The position numbers were made by a program, and so were the translations under genes. This document shows, one piece after another, positions 25,174-33,164 of a stretch of 48,607 bases of DNA. How positions within the stretch are numbered: position 1 is the first letter of the stretch; every line of letters begins with the position of its first letter. Source of the DNA: a virus; the IMG/VR virus record IMGVR_UViG_3300029258_004850, positions 1 through 48,607 of that record, one strand, 5' to 3'. Below the pieces are notes generated by a model. It made no database searches. It saw only the letters and a program-made list of their open reading frames with translations, and was not told the DNA's origin.

Positions 25174-25365
25174 ATGCATCTTATCAGTTTGTTCTCAGAA
25201 ATACAAGCCAATCCTAAGAATATTAGGGCTTACAGGCGTCTCATAGATCATTATCGTAAACAAAATATGATAAATGAAGAGCAAGCTTTTATTAGCCTGC
25301 TGGAGGAAAAGTTTGACACTACTTACGATTCAAATCCTGACGAAGAACAACGAACAAACAATTGA
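25174..25365 (+). CDS. Small helical (TPR-like) protein
   Basis: 63 aa: LFSEIQANPKNIRAYRRLIDHYRKQ resembles one tetratricopeptide-like helix pair. Its 3' end overlaps the glycosyltransferase-like gene by 53 nt, and that gene's TTG start and GGAGG lie inside it, so translation is coupled. The N-terminus MHLISLFSEIQ is weakly like the capsid-targeting segment. Not otherwise recognised. Confidence 0.5.
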   Translation: MHLISLFSEIQANPKNIRAYRRLIDHYRKQNMINEEQAFISLLEEKFDTTYDSNPDEEQRTNN

Positions 25366-26272
25366 AAAAACACTTCGTTCAATTCAACCTTTAGATTGTC
25401 CCATTGTAGCCATAGACATGGGCAGCAAAGATAACACTATAGAAATATGTCAAAATTATGGAGTGGAAGTTGTTTGGGACAAATCTACTACAAATAGAAG
25501 CGATCTTCGTAACAAAATAACACAACAATGTGACACAGAATGGCAAATGTATATTGAACCATGGGAAACATTAAACCAAGGTCATATGCTTGTTTTAAAT
25601 GGCCTAAAAAGCAATTTTCATTACCTGACAATTATACGCAACACTATATTCAGCAAAGAGATACGAATTTGGAAACCTGCAAGTGGTAAAAAATTCATAA
25701 ACCCTGTTTTTGAACGAATTGATTCCGATCAAGCCGATAATCTATCAGGAATCATTTATTCAGGAGGCAATTTAAACTTTGAAGATGCCAGAAAAGAATT
25801 AAATCGCTGGAAAAACGAAAAACCAATGGATGCTGCTCCGTTTTACTATGAAGCATCTCTTTTAATGGCCGAAGGAAAATATGAAGAATTTATGAAATCA
25901 TCTTCGCATTATATGTTCATTGAAAACAAAGTCTCTATGTCTTCTGTAATGAATCGATACTATTATGCATTCGTTTCTTTGTACCACTTCAAACAAGTAA
26001 AACCCACTTTGCAGAACTTAGCTCTTTGCCTTGAAGCCAAACCATTAATGGCAGAATTTTGGTGTTTGACAGCAGATGTCCATTACCATCTTTTGAACGA
26101 TTTTGACAAAGCAAAAAAACTTTATGAAAATGCAATTTTTTTAGGCCGGAGACGACTGAAAAGTGATGAATGGCCGATGGATGTCACAAAATATGGATCA
26201 TATCCAGAGAAAATGATTGCCAGTTGTGATGAACTTTTGAAATCAACACAAGTTTATTCTAAAAGAAATTAA
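25313..26272 (+). CDS. Glycosyltransferase family 2-like protein with degenerate DxD
   Basis: 319 aa from TTG 25313, chosen because GGAGG lies 6 nt upstream and the protein then starts directly in the GT2 strand LTIQILTKNNEQTI. VAIDMGSKDNTIEICQNYG is the usual GT-A nucleotide-binding segment. Where active enzymes have DADE-type residues, this has MYIEPWETL, so the metal-binding DxD is lost or moved. The C-terminal half (about 160-300) is helical, TPR-like (EAKPLMAEFWCLTADVHYHL…). It may be a sugar transferase for DNA, phage or host surface, or an inactive relative. Overlaps the next convergent gene by 4 nt. Confidence 0.6.
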   Translation: MTLLTIQILTKNNEQTIEKTLRSIQPLDCPIVAIDMGSKDNTIEICQNYGVEVVWDKSTTNRSDLRNKITQQCDTEWQMYIEPWETLNQGHMLVLNGLKSNFHYLTIIRNTIFSKEIRIWKPASGKKFINPVFERIDSDQADNLSGIIYSGGNLNFEDARKELNRWKNEKPMDAAPFYYEASLLMAEGKYEEFMKSSSHYMFIENKVSMSSVMNRYYYAFVSLYHFKQVKPTLQNLALCLEAKPLMAEFWCLTADVHYHLLNDFDKAKKLYENAIFLGRRRLKSDEWPMDVTKYGSYPEKMIASCDELLKSTQVYSKRN

Positions 26273-26640
26273 AACCCCAAATCATTTATCACAACAGTAA
26301 CTTGATCTTCAAACCTTGCAATGTCGAGTTGTTTGCGACCGGGAGGGAGAGCACGAAGTTTACTGGCCAATTCATGAATCGTGCAATTGATTACCGACCA
26401 CTCGTTCTTTGTCACTGTTTCTTCTTCAGCTTCACTTGTGTCTTTTGTTGGGAAATAATCTGCAAGTTGTTTTGAAGCTGTTTTCATTACCTTTTTGTAG
26501 ATTGGATGATTGCAGGCACATCCCGGATTTTGGAGAAACTTAGTGACATCCTTTGTCAGCTCTTCGGGGAGAGTTGACCGAAAACGGTCATCGAGAAGTG
26601 CTTGCTTCACATCCAGTAATTTGATTTTCTGTTTGCTCAT
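26269..26640 (-). CDS. Unknown protein with CACNHP motif
   Basis: 123 aa, charged and helical at both ends, with a compact PGCACNHP segment that may bind metal, and a Ser/Glu-rich middle. It overlaps the upstream zinc-ribbon gene by ATGA and belongs to a five-gene minus-strand set (26269-27933). Not recognised. Confidence 0.6.
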   Translation of the reverse strand: MSKQKIKLLDVKQALLDDRFRSTLPEELTKDVTKFLQNPGCACNHPIYKKVMKTASKQLADYFPTKDTSEAEEETVTKNEWSVINCTIHELASKLRALPPGRKQLDIARFEDQVTVVINDLGF

Positions 26641-26984
26641 GTTTCATCCAATTCTTCTGGTTCTTCGATCTTTCTCTGAGCTTCTTTTTGACGTTCTTCC
26701 TCTTCTTCAATCCTTTTTCTTTGCTCTTTTTCTGCTTTCACAAAGACATCAGGAAGTCTTTTTAAAACAACGCCTCTGCCACATTTTGGACATTTAACTG
26801 AAGGGGGTTGTTCTGTTGCTTTCTTGGTTTTAGTCTTTTTGGTCAATGGATCAATGTAAGGAGAACCACCGGGAACTTTAGGTCTTCTGATTTCCACCAG
26901 TCCTTCTGTTGATTCAACAATTTTTTTGTAAGCACATGGCTCGCAAAAAATCATATACCTTTTATTCGCTGTCATCCCCAACAT
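26637..26984 (-). CDS. Zinc-ribbon protein with charged coiled tail
   Basis: 115 aa. CEPCAYKK near the N-terminus and CPKCGRGV about 45 residues later form a likely four-Cys zinc ribbon. The C-terminus is a long Glu/Lys/Arg helix. Such proteins often bind nucleic acid or RNA polymerase; no specific function is shown. Starts considered: GTG 26987, ATG 26984 (used) and ATG 26975. The start overlaps the upstream membrane-protein gene by 23 nt. Confidence 0.6.
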   Translation of the reverse strand: MLGMTANKRYMIFCEPCAYKKIVESTEGLVEIRRPKVPGGSPYIDPLTKKTKTKKATEQPPSVKCPKCGRGVVLKRLPDVFVKAEKEQRKRIEEEEERQKEAQRKIEEPEELDET

Positions 26985-27288
26985 CACCTATTACAAATTC
27001 TGTTTTTGAAACAATGTAATCGTTTATAATCATATAAGCTGGCGAAACGAAACTTCCAGCAAAACCTGAAGCAAGAATCCAAAATGGGTTTTGTGAAATA
27101 ATAATTGCTCCGCAGATCATGCCACACCAAAAACCACAACATTGATGACATGTAACAAGTTTGTTAAAAGTGTCACCAAGCAATTCAGTGCCCTTGTTTC
27201 TAAACAAAACAACAAGAGGCATGTCGCTTTCAACGACAATATTTGTCAATCCAATTGTGCTCAATAAAAAGAAAATTATATCAGCCAT
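26962..27288 (-). CDS. Membrane protein with two Cys pairs
   Basis: 108 aa from the ATG at 27288, which has GAGG about 8 nt upstream. Hydrophobic segments flank a CHQCCGFWCGMICG motif (Cys-rich, possibly a metal or disulphide site), followed by a second membrane span and an acidic tail. Phage proteins with a similar membrane-embedded Cys cluster (DUF1360-like) are known in tailed phages, but the assignment is from memory. It overlaps the upstream gene by 8 nt. Confidence 0.65.
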   Translation of the reverse strand: MADIIFFLLSTIGLTNIVVESDMPLVVLFRNKGTELLGDTFNKLVTCHQCCGFWCGMICGAIIISQNPFWILASGFAGSFVSPAYMIINDYIVSKTEFVIGDVGDDSE

Positions 27289-27544
27289 TATTTGCCTCTT
27301 CATTTAAAACAACATTCATCCCTGATGAATGACATGGTTTATCCCAATGTGTAACTTCTATGCGAGAGGATTCATTAGAGGTAGGAACAAACATTACGAT
27401 GTAATTTTCTTCCTTTTCAATTCGTTGAATCATCTCTTTGTTGAACTCTTTCGCTGTTTTCATCGTTTGAATTCTTTCTTCCTGAGAATCCTCAGACAAA
27501 AAGTTAATGTAAAAAGTCAATATTCCACGCATTTGCTCAGCCAT
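27281..27544 (-). CDS. Unknown small protein (87 aa)
   Basis: Starts MAEQMRGILTFYINFL from an ATG with GGAGA 5 nt upstream; an in-frame TTG further up is not needed. Beta strand, acidic helix, beta strand order (…YIVMFVPTSNESSRIEV…). Overlaps the membrane-protein gene by 8 nt. Not recognised. Confidence 0.6.
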   Translation of the reverse strand: MAEQMRGILTFYINFLSEDSQEERIQTMKTAKEFNKEMIQRIEKEENYIVMFVPTSNESSRIEVTHWDKPCHSSGMNVVLNEEANNG

Positions 27545-27561
27545 TATTTCTCCTATCAATT

Positions 27562-27933
27562 TTATCGCCAGAAGGATATATAGAGATATTCAGCATCCCT
27601 CCATGTACTGAAGTATTGAAACTCAATTTCACACAATGCTTCACATATCTTAGTTTCTGACAAGGGTATTTTGTAGTTTTCAACTGATCGATAGTTGAGT
27701 TTTTCTACTACCAATTGCTCGCCAAAATGCTTTTCTAATATCTGAACGTGTTCATCATTCAATTGATCCAAGAAGTCTAAAATGGCTTGTTTTGCCATTT
27801 GTCGAAGCATTGGCACTCTAAACCCCAATCTCCATTGCTCAAAATAACTGAACATGTAGGGAGGCAATAGTTTCTGAACTTCAGTATCTTGAAAAACAAG
27901 TTCTTCTGCGGTGGAGAAATTTAATCTTTTCAT
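27562..27933 (-). CDS. Unknown helical protein (123 aa)
   Basis: A compact, mostly helical protein with a conserved-looking PPYMFSYFEQWRLGFRVPML segment and an aromatic-rich C-terminus (YFSTWRDAEYLYISFW). It is first in the minus-strand set ending at 26269. AAATATT lies shortly before its ATG. Not recognised. Confidence 0.6.
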   Translation of the reverse strand: MKRLNFSTAEELVFQDTEVQKLLPPYMFSYFEQWRLGFRVPMLRQMAKQAILDFLDQLNDEHVQILEKHFGEQLVVEKLNYRSVENYKIPLSETKICEALCEIEFQYFSTWRDAEYLYISFWR

Positions 27934-28000
27934 ACTCTAATATTTCGCACCCTCGGTAGCGAAAAGCCTAATCAACTTAGAATAGTAACAAGGAGCCAAT

Positions 28001-29140
28001 ATGGCCGATGATGTTTACAGACAAACACGAAAGAAAGTAGATCCAGATCCACAAGCTGAATCCGAAACAGTTTCACAGCCAAGTATTGATCAATTGCCTG
28101 ATGATCACCCTCTAAAGGCTGTTCAATCCGTTCATCAAGCTGCTGCCCAAGAAGTTGGACAAGAAGCCCCTGCTCCTATGCGGCCTATGGCGACCCCAGA
28201 TGGTGGTTTACAAATTTCAGGCAATGTGCCCCCACAATTGCGTGCACAAATGCAAGGTGGTTCACAAGGACCACCAAAAATGAACAATCCCAGATCAACT
28301 TCAACACCACAGCCCACTCCTGATAGTCAATTAAGACTTCAGGGAAGCAGCGAATTAGAAAATTTGTTGGGAAGGCTGGCCGAAGAACATTCAAATTGGG
28401 AACCTTTGGAACTTCCTTCTAAAGGTCGATTTTACGAAAACATCCCTCCTGTTCTTCATATTCGACCTATGACAGGTGAAGAAGAGCAAATCCTTGCCAC
28501 CCCAAGATGGGTCAAAAAAGGCAAGGCGATTGATATGATTTTCGAGAAATGCATTAGAGAAAAAATACCAACAGAAGAGTTACTTTCAGTAGATCGTAAC
28601 TATCTTTTGATTTTCCTTCGAGGTATATCTTATACTCCTGAATACGATGTAGAAGTGAAATGTCCTGAATGTGCTACCAACTTTGCCACAATCATTAACC
28701 TTGACGGAATTGAAGTTGAGGAATGTCCTGACGACTTTGATTCATCTAAACTTGTAGGAACATTGCCAATTACAGGATTTGGTTATCGTTACAAATTAGC
28801 AACTGGTGGCGACGAACAGGCAATTACAGATTATCGTGAACGACGAGTTCAAATGTTTGGCGATCAAACAGAAGATGATACGTTGTTGTTTAGAACAGCT
28901 TCTTTGTTGGAATGGGTTGAAGGCGTCACAGATCGACGTGAGATTCAAGTTCTTTTGAAGCGTCTTCCAATTGGTGACGTTGCTCATCTTCGAAATGCAG
29001 TTAATGATCCTCCTTTTGGCGTAGACACTAAAATTCCCATGGTTTGTCCGGCATGTGCAGAAGAATTCAATATTGAATTGCCACTAGAAGCAAGTTTTTT
29101 CTTCCCACGGAAGAAGAAGGAAAACCCAACCCATCAGTAG
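28001..29140 (+). CDS. Baseplate hub / assembly protein, T4 gp26-like (PF12322 type)
   Basis: 379 aa with AAGGAG upstream. The first about 125 residues are Pro/Gln-rich and disordered. The folded part starts LELPSKGRFY, HIRPMTGEEEQIL, as in T4-type baseplate hub gp26 proteins, and contains two Cys pairs, CPECATNF and, near the end, CPACAEEF, forming a zinc ribbon. The slippery sequence T_TTT_TTC at 29095-29101 near the C-terminus could shift ribosomes -1 into a tail-chaperone-like segment (to 29316), giving a 438-residue product. It lies between the tube genes and further virion genes. Confidence 0.65.
   Translation: MADDVYRQTRKKVDPDPQAESETVSQPSIDQLPDDHPLKAVQSVHQAAAQEVGQEAPAPMRPMATPDGGLQISGNVPPQLRAQMQGGSQGPPKMNNPRSTSTPQPTPDSQLRLQGSSELENLLGRLAEEHSNWEPLELPSKGRFYENIPPVLHIRPMTGEEEQILATPRWVKKGKAIDMIFEKCIREKIPTEELLSVDRNYLLIFLRGISYTPEYDVEVKCPECATNFATIINLDGIEVEECPDDFDSSKLVGTLPITGFGYRYKLATGGDEQAITDYRERRVQMFGDQTEDDTLLFRTASLLEWVEGVTDRREIQVLLKRLPIGDVAHLRNAVNDPPFGVDTKIPMVCPACAEEFNIELPLEASFFFPRKKKENPTHQ
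29095..29101 (+). promoter_or_regulatory. Candidate -1 frameshift site T_TTT_TTC
   Basis: A canonical X_XXY_YYZ heptamer in the correct frame of the gp26-like gene (codons AGT TTT TTC). After a -1 slip translation continues CTT CCC ACG GAA… without a stop to 29316. No clear downstream stem-loop was seen. Confidence 0.55.
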
Positions 29141-29316
29141 AGCTTTGGCAAACGCTGATGGAGGAATTGTTCTTCTTCCAGTATCATATGCATATGAGCA
29201 AAAAAGATTGCATGACCTTACCTGTGCATGAGCGCAAGTGGTTAATTCAAAGATTTATAGACCAGAAGAAAAAGGAAAATGAAGCCATAGATAAAGCACG
29301 TAAGAAAATTAAATAG
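29101..29316 (+). CDS. Tail-assembly-chaperone-like segment, reached by -1 frameshift
   Basis: A 71-codon extension in the -1 frame: …VELWQTLMEELFFFQYHMHM, then DCMTLPVHERKWLIQRFIDQ. The (E/D)x(M/L)xLP..xRKW.(I/V).R.....K.E pattern is typical of short phage tail-assembly proteins encoded next to hub genes. Its only ATG (29158) has no Shine-Dalgarno, whereas the frame is open from before the slippery site, which favours frameshift expression; independent start at 29158 (52 aa) remains possible. Lambda G/GT is the model for such fusions. Confidence 0.55.
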   Translation, partial: LPTEEEGKPNPSVELWQTLMEELFFFQYHMHMSKKDCMTLPVHERKWLIQRFIDQKKKENEAIDKARKKIK

Positions 29317-29327
29317 CGGGGTCGCTA

Positions 29328-29483
29328 ATGCGGAATTATTGGCTTAATCAGCACAAGGAAAGGAAAAAGAAAAAAACACTTTTGAAAGACTTGGATAAAT
29401 CTGCCAGAGGCATTATCTTAAAACATTTAAAGCATAAAACGCCTAAAAAAAGTGGCAAAAAACTTTGGCTACCGGGAGACTAA
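29328..29483 (+). CDS. Small very basic protein (51 aa)
   Basis: ATG with GGGG 8 nt upstream, 11 nt after the previous gene. Nearly half the residues are Lys, Arg or His (ERKKKKTLLKDLDKSARG…, …KHKTPKKSGKK). It ends 2 nt before the next ATG, and its stop region carries that gene's ribosome-binding site. Possibly a nucleic-acid-binding or assembly peptide. Not recognised. Confidence 0.6.
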   Translation: MRNYWLNQHKERKKKKTLLKDLDKSARGIILKHLKHKTPKKSGKKLWLPGD

Positions 29484-29485
29484 GG

Positions 29486-30226
29486 ATGGCAACTAAAGAA
29501 AGATATCAAAACCCTGTTGTGAACGACACAATTAATTTAAGAATGTTTACTTACAACAGTGCTAATTTGGCAGATGTGTCAGGTATCGAAAAGGTAGACA
29601 TTTATTACCTTGATCCACAAGAAGTTACAGAAACAAATGCAGATGGGCGAAGATTAGTAGAAAGCATAGATGGTTCTGGTGTCACTGTCGAAGACACTGG
29701 AACACATCTTGTCACAATATCTGCTGAAACAACCAAATATGTCATAGGTCAATATCTTGACATTTGGTCAATTACAATGGAATCCGATGAACCGGATCAA
29801 ACCATTGAAAACTGTTTCACAATTTACCCAGACCTATGGTACACAACTCCTACTCCTGTTGTGTATGATTTTAATTTTCACTTTCAGCCAAACAAGCTCA
29901 GAAAAGGCTCTAAACAATACTTGATTGCGGAAATCATACCAAATGTTCCGAGAGGATCTGATTTGGAACGATACTATCACAATTTAGCTATTGTAAGTGA
30001 TCTTAAAGTCACAATTGAACAAGAGTGTGGAGATTGCTTGCCTGAAGAACGAGATCTTAGAATCGTAGTTGATGAAGAAAGTGTTGGTTATCGTGAAATG
30101 CGATACGGATACTATCAGCTTGATACTACTGATTTAAATTGTGGGATTTACAATGTTACATTCAAGCTGGAATTTGGTGATAATATTTTTATTTCAGACC
30201 GAATGCCATTGCAAATTTATGATTGA
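29486..30226 (+). CDS. Probable virion structural protein (246 aa)
   Basis: All-beta, acidic protein starting MATKERYQNPVVNDTINLRMF from the ATG at 29486, with GGGAG 8 nt upstream. Residues about 15-130 (VDIYYLDPQE, VTVEDTGTHLVTI, IGQYLDIWSI) resemble a beta-sandwich as found in phage structural proteins; a second beta half follows with a CGDC pair. Lies among tail genes. No specific family recognised. Confidence 0.55.
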   Translation: MATKERYQNPVVNDTINLRMFTYNSANLADVSGIEKVDIYYLDPQEVTETNADGRRLVESIDGSGVTVEDTGTHLVTISAETTKYVIGQYLDIWSITMESDEPDQTIENCFTIYPDLWYTTPTPVVYDFNFHFQPNKLRKGSKQYLIAEIIPNVPRGSDLERYYHNLAIVSDLKVTIEQECGDCLPEERDLRIVVDEESVGYREMRYGYYQLDTTDLNCGIYNVTFKLEFGDNIFISDRMPLQIYD

Positions 30227-30266
30227 TATTTAGAAAACATTACTCTTACAAGTCATTGGAGAAATA

Positions 30267-30782
30267 ATGGAAACAGTATCAATAGATCAGACAAACGTCC
30301 CTCAGCCTACAAAGCTCCCGGATTGGAATAATTTTTGGTTGATTCCAGCCAGCAGTCCACATCTCAGAGAATTTGTACTTTCGGCAGAATGGAGTTACAG
30401 AGATAAGACTCTGTCTTTTGAACTCAAAGAAACACCAGCATTTTCTGCCTTTGATTGGTTCAGTAAACTTCCAAATGATACAGATAATGAAGAAATAATT
30501 GCTGTTTGTTTCTTTGATGATGACAATTTGGAAATTGCCAGATTGGAATTCAAAGGATTAGCTTTGTCTGGTCACAGGTGTGAATTAAACGATGGTGAAG
30601 AAGATGAAGATGAAGACAATGATTTGATTCATGAGCTGATTTTGAGATTTCAATCAGTAAAACGTGTTCGTGGGAATCAACAATCCCTAGAAAATGTTCA
30701 CAAAAAATTTCAGGAAGTAGCTGATGAAGAATGGAACGGTGAACAAAAAGAACTGGTGACAAGCACAATTCTTGATCACTGA
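30267..30782 (+). CDS. Possible divergent tail-tube-fold protein
   Basis: 171 aa with GGAG ribosome-binding site. The order EWSYRDKTLSFELKET..FSAFDWFSKL, CFFDDDNLEIARLEFKGLALSGHRCEL, then LIHELILRFQSVKRV parallels the tube paralogue at 23745 (FEWLKSL, LFDGCGEVVERW, CDLILRYVRA), so it may be a tube-like baseplate or tail protein. An acidic DGEEDEDEDND loop interrupts the fold. The likeness is by pattern only. Confidence 0.45.
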   Translation: METVSIDQTNVPQPTKLPDWNNFWLIPASSPHLREFVLSAEWSYRDKTLSFELKETPAFSAFDWFSKLPNDTDNEEIIAVCFFDDDNLEIARLEFKGLALSGHRCELNDGEEDEDEDNDLIHELILRFQSVKRVRGNQQSLENVHKKFQEVADEEWNGEQKELVTSTILDH

Positions 30783-30796
30783 AAAAAAAAAAAGAC

Positions 30797-30826
30797 TTGA
30801 CAGAAAATTTCAGGTCCGATATAGAT
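30797..30826 (+). promoter_or_regulatory. Strong sigma70-type promoter
   Basis: TTGACA (30797-30802), exactly 17 nt, then TATAGAT (30820-30826). A 12-13 A run just upstream may act as an UP element. This is the clearest host-type promoter in the window and suggests early expression of the gene at 30930. Confidence 0.85.
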
Positions 30827-30843
30827 ACGTTTGCTTGGTGAGG

Positions 30844-30906
30844 CGTGCCGTGTGGCAAAAGTCACGTAGTGCAGCAATCGGCTGCGAATTTGCAACAATA
30901 GGTTGC
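30844..30906 (+). promoter_or_regulatory. Structured 5' leader with three hairpins
   Basis: Hairpin 1: CGTG…CACG (30844-30866) with inner TGCC-GTGT-GGCA. Hairpins 2 and 3 are tandem copies of TGCARCAATMGGYTGCG: GCAGC-AATCG-GCTGC (30871-30885) and GCAAC-AATAG-GTTGC (30892-30906), with a compensatory pair change. A perfect ribosome-binding site (AGGAGGT) follows. Likely an mRNA-stability or protein-binding element. Confidence 0.55.
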
Positions 30907-30929
30907 GTAGACAATTTAGGAGGTAGACT

Positions 30930-31949
30930 ATGTCTATCCAAGATATGTACGATTCCGTACAGACGTTGCTCGAAGAGCACAATGAGGCCATCGCCCCCGG
31001 TAAAACAAATGAACCGGGACAAGTTGATCCGCAAAAGATGATCAACTGCTTAAAAGCTGCTGGTGGCACTACCACTGATCGCCTGAAAGCCTTCAAATAT
31101 GAAGACATTTTGCAGTGTCTTCCTGCTGTGGAAGGTATTGAAACAGGCCGTCTTGTTAAACCAATTGCTCTTGCTAAAGACATTGCCAAAGTTTTCCGTG
31201 GAAACACCACAGAGGCTTCCGACGAACCAAGGCGACCAGTTTCCAGCAAAAAAGCGTCTCGCATGACGCCAAAAGAGCTTTTGGAAAGTTTTGATCCCGA
31301 TGAACCAAAGTCACCCATTGGGAAACGCCTCGCTGAAATTTCACGAGGTGAACCATGTCTGATTTACAAAGATGAAACAAGCCGAATCCTTGACATTGAT
31401 ACGTCATTGGCTCACCTCAAAGAGGCGAAACAGGGACTTCCGGGTGTTGAATCCTTTAAAGTCGGGGATGAAATCAAAAAGGTTTATCGAGTTGGTGAAT
31501 TGCCTCAAAACTTCACTGATGAAAACCCAATTTATCCCGGTCGTCCACTTCGCTTAGGTGGAACATGCGACCAAACGAACCGTTCATGGGAAGGTGTTGG
31601 TCTTAGCATTCGTCAAATGGTACGTCTTGTTACTGAGTTTGAAAACATTGAACTCGATATTGACAAATCTAACGATTTGATCGACAAAGCTGTTGGTCCA
31701 GATGCCTTCAAGCAACTTCGAGATCGTTACCGTAAAGCAGCTCTGAGATTTGATGAGCTGAAACAAACGGGAGATCTTCCAAAGCTAAAAATTGCTCTTG
31801 GGCAATTGGAAGGAGCTTCTCCAAAAGGAGGTCGCCCTTTTGATGGAGGCCGAAGAGTAGACATGTTTGCTGCCAGTTCCCCTGTTTTCCACGAAGGGGT
31901 ATGGTCTGCATCTGAAAGCTATCTTCGTGCCAATCGAGCCGGTAAGTAA
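30930..31949 (+). CDS. Unknown, probably highly expressed protein (339 aa)
   Basis: Preceded by a strong sigma70-type promoter, structured leader and AGGAGGT ribosome-binding site, and closed by a strong terminator, so it forms its own transcription unit. The sequence is soluble and mainly helical at the start (MSIQDMYDSVQTLLEEHNEA), with a basic Ser/Pro linker near 100-125, a beta domain (…EPCLIYKDETSRILDIDT…) and a charged helical region (about 240-300). No catalytic motif was recognised. The following gene is a VWA protein, a possible partner. Confidence 0.7.
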   Translation: MSIQDMYDSVQTLLEEHNEAIAPGKTNEPGQVDPQKMINCLKAAGGTTTDRLKAFKYEDILQCLPAVEGIETGRLVKPIALAKDIAKVFRGNTTEASDEPRRPVSSKKASRMTPKELLESFDPDEPKSPIGKRLAEISRGEPCLIYKDETSRILDIDTSLAHLKEAKQGLPGVESFKVGDEIKKVYRVGELPQNFTDENPIYPGRPLRLGGTCDQTNRSWEGVGLSIRQMVRLVTEFENIELDIDKSNDLIDKAVGPDAFKQLRDRYRKAALRFDELKQTGDLPKLKIALGQLEGASPKGGRPFDGGRRVDMFAASSPVFHEGVWSASESYLRANRAGK

Positions 31950-31966
31950 TCAACGCAAATAAGAGC

Positions 31967-31996
31967 ACCGATCCGGTTCGTTGCCGGATCGGTTTT
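31967..31996 (+). terminator. Terminator after the 339-aa gene
   Basis: ACCGATCCGG / CCGGATCGGT perfect hairpin (loop TTCGTTG) followed by TTT. Confidence 0.9.
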
Positions 31997-32062
31997 ACAA
32001 AGTTTATGTGATACTCATGTAAACTCACTACAAATACAACCCCATGAAGGGAAAAAATATCA

Positions 32063-33058
32063 ATGAGTAAAAAACCAAGAACCCATGTTTTGTTTGTCGT
32101 TGACCGGTCGTCATCTATGAGCACAACCAAAAAACAAGCTGTTGATGGCTTTAATGAACAAGTTGATCAACTGAGAGAGGATTCAAAAGATCAGGACATT
32201 CGTGTTTCTCTGGTCACATTCAATGGCAATGTCTATGAGCATTTCTGGGATCAACCAGTCGATACTCTGGAGAATGCTAAACACAAAGATTTCAAACCCA
32301 GTGGTTCCACATCATTTTATGATGCCTTGGGTTATGGAATTCAAAAACTTCAGGAAACAACAGACACTCAAGATGAGAACAATGCTTATCTTGTAATCTC
32401 AATTTCTGATGGTGGAGAAAACTCTTCAAAGTTCTACGTCAATGGAAGTTTGAAAGAAATGGTAGAAGGCTGTCAGCTTAGCAAAAGATGGACATTCACA
32501 TATATGGGATGTTCTGAAGCTGTACTGGCAGAAGTTGCTCAAGCTACTTCTATTCCTGTTTCCAATATGGCTGTTTGGGCAAATCAAACAGCCGATGCTG
32601 CAACTCGTGGAATGTCTGGTACACGTAAGAGAATGAAGTCTTACATGACCAATCGAACCAAAGGCACTGTGTCTGCTGAATGTTTCTATTCAGCAGATGT
32701 TGGTACAGCTATGAACTTTTCAGACGTTGACGAATCTTCTGTTTCTATTAACACATTTGGTAATACATCAGGAACATTTGCTGATACATCAAATTCAGTT
32801 GTTGAATCTACAGATACAGATACAGATTCGGTAAAAGATTACAATTTCGATAAGTTGCGTGAATCTCAACTTCCTGAATACACTTGTCGAAAAGCAGAAG
32901 AAAGGGGGACTATCTTTGGGTGTTCCAGCATGGTTGAATTCAAAGGAAAAGAAGGAGAAGAAACCTCTGATTTTGAATATCCCAATGCACAAATGTGGAA
33001 TTCAATGAGGCGAGGTGGTCCTGATGTTTATCGAAAGATGACCTCTAAATTGTCTTAA
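32063..33058 (+). CDS. von Willebrand factor A (VWA) domain protein
   Basis: 331 aa. The MIDAS metal site is complete: DRSSSM (DxSxS, near residue 14), SGSTSFYDAL (Thr), and SDGGENSS (Asp). VWA proteins bind partner proteins through this metal; TerY-type VWA proteins work with kinases and phosphatases in phage-defence and stress operons. The C-terminal part is Ser/Asp-rich with two or three Cys residues and may be flexible. It has its own terminator. A kinase-like protein exists at 770-2482 but is far away, so partnership is only a suggestion. Confidence 0.85.
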   Translation: MSKKPRTHVLFVVDRSSSMSTTKKQAVDGFNEQVDQLREDSKDQDIRVSLVTFNGNVYEHFWDQPVDTLENAKHKDFKPSGSTSFYDALGYGIQKLQETTDTQDENNAYLVISISDGGENSSKFYVNGSLKEMVEGCQLSKRWTFTYMGCSEAVLAEVAQATSIPVSNMAVWANQTADAATRGMSGTRKRMKSYMTNRTKGTVSAECFYSADVGTAMNFSDVDESSVSINTFGNTSGTFADTSNSVVESTDTDTDSVKDYNFDKLRESQLPEYTCRKAEERGTIFGCSSMVEFKGKEGEETSDFEYPNAQMWNSMRRGGPDVYRKMTSKLS

Positions 33059-33074
33059 TCGATATCAAACGAAT

Positions 33075-33105
33075 AAAAGCCCGGTTGTCACAACCGGGCT
33101 TTTTT
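33075..33105 (+). terminator. Terminator after the VWA gene
   Basis: AAAAGCCCGGTTG / CAACCGGGCTTTT hairpin with a three-base loop and a T run. Confidence 0.92.
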
Positions 33106-33164
33106 ATTGAACCTCTGCAAAAAATTTGTGTCCTTGAGTAACTTATACTCTCAAGAGAATTATC

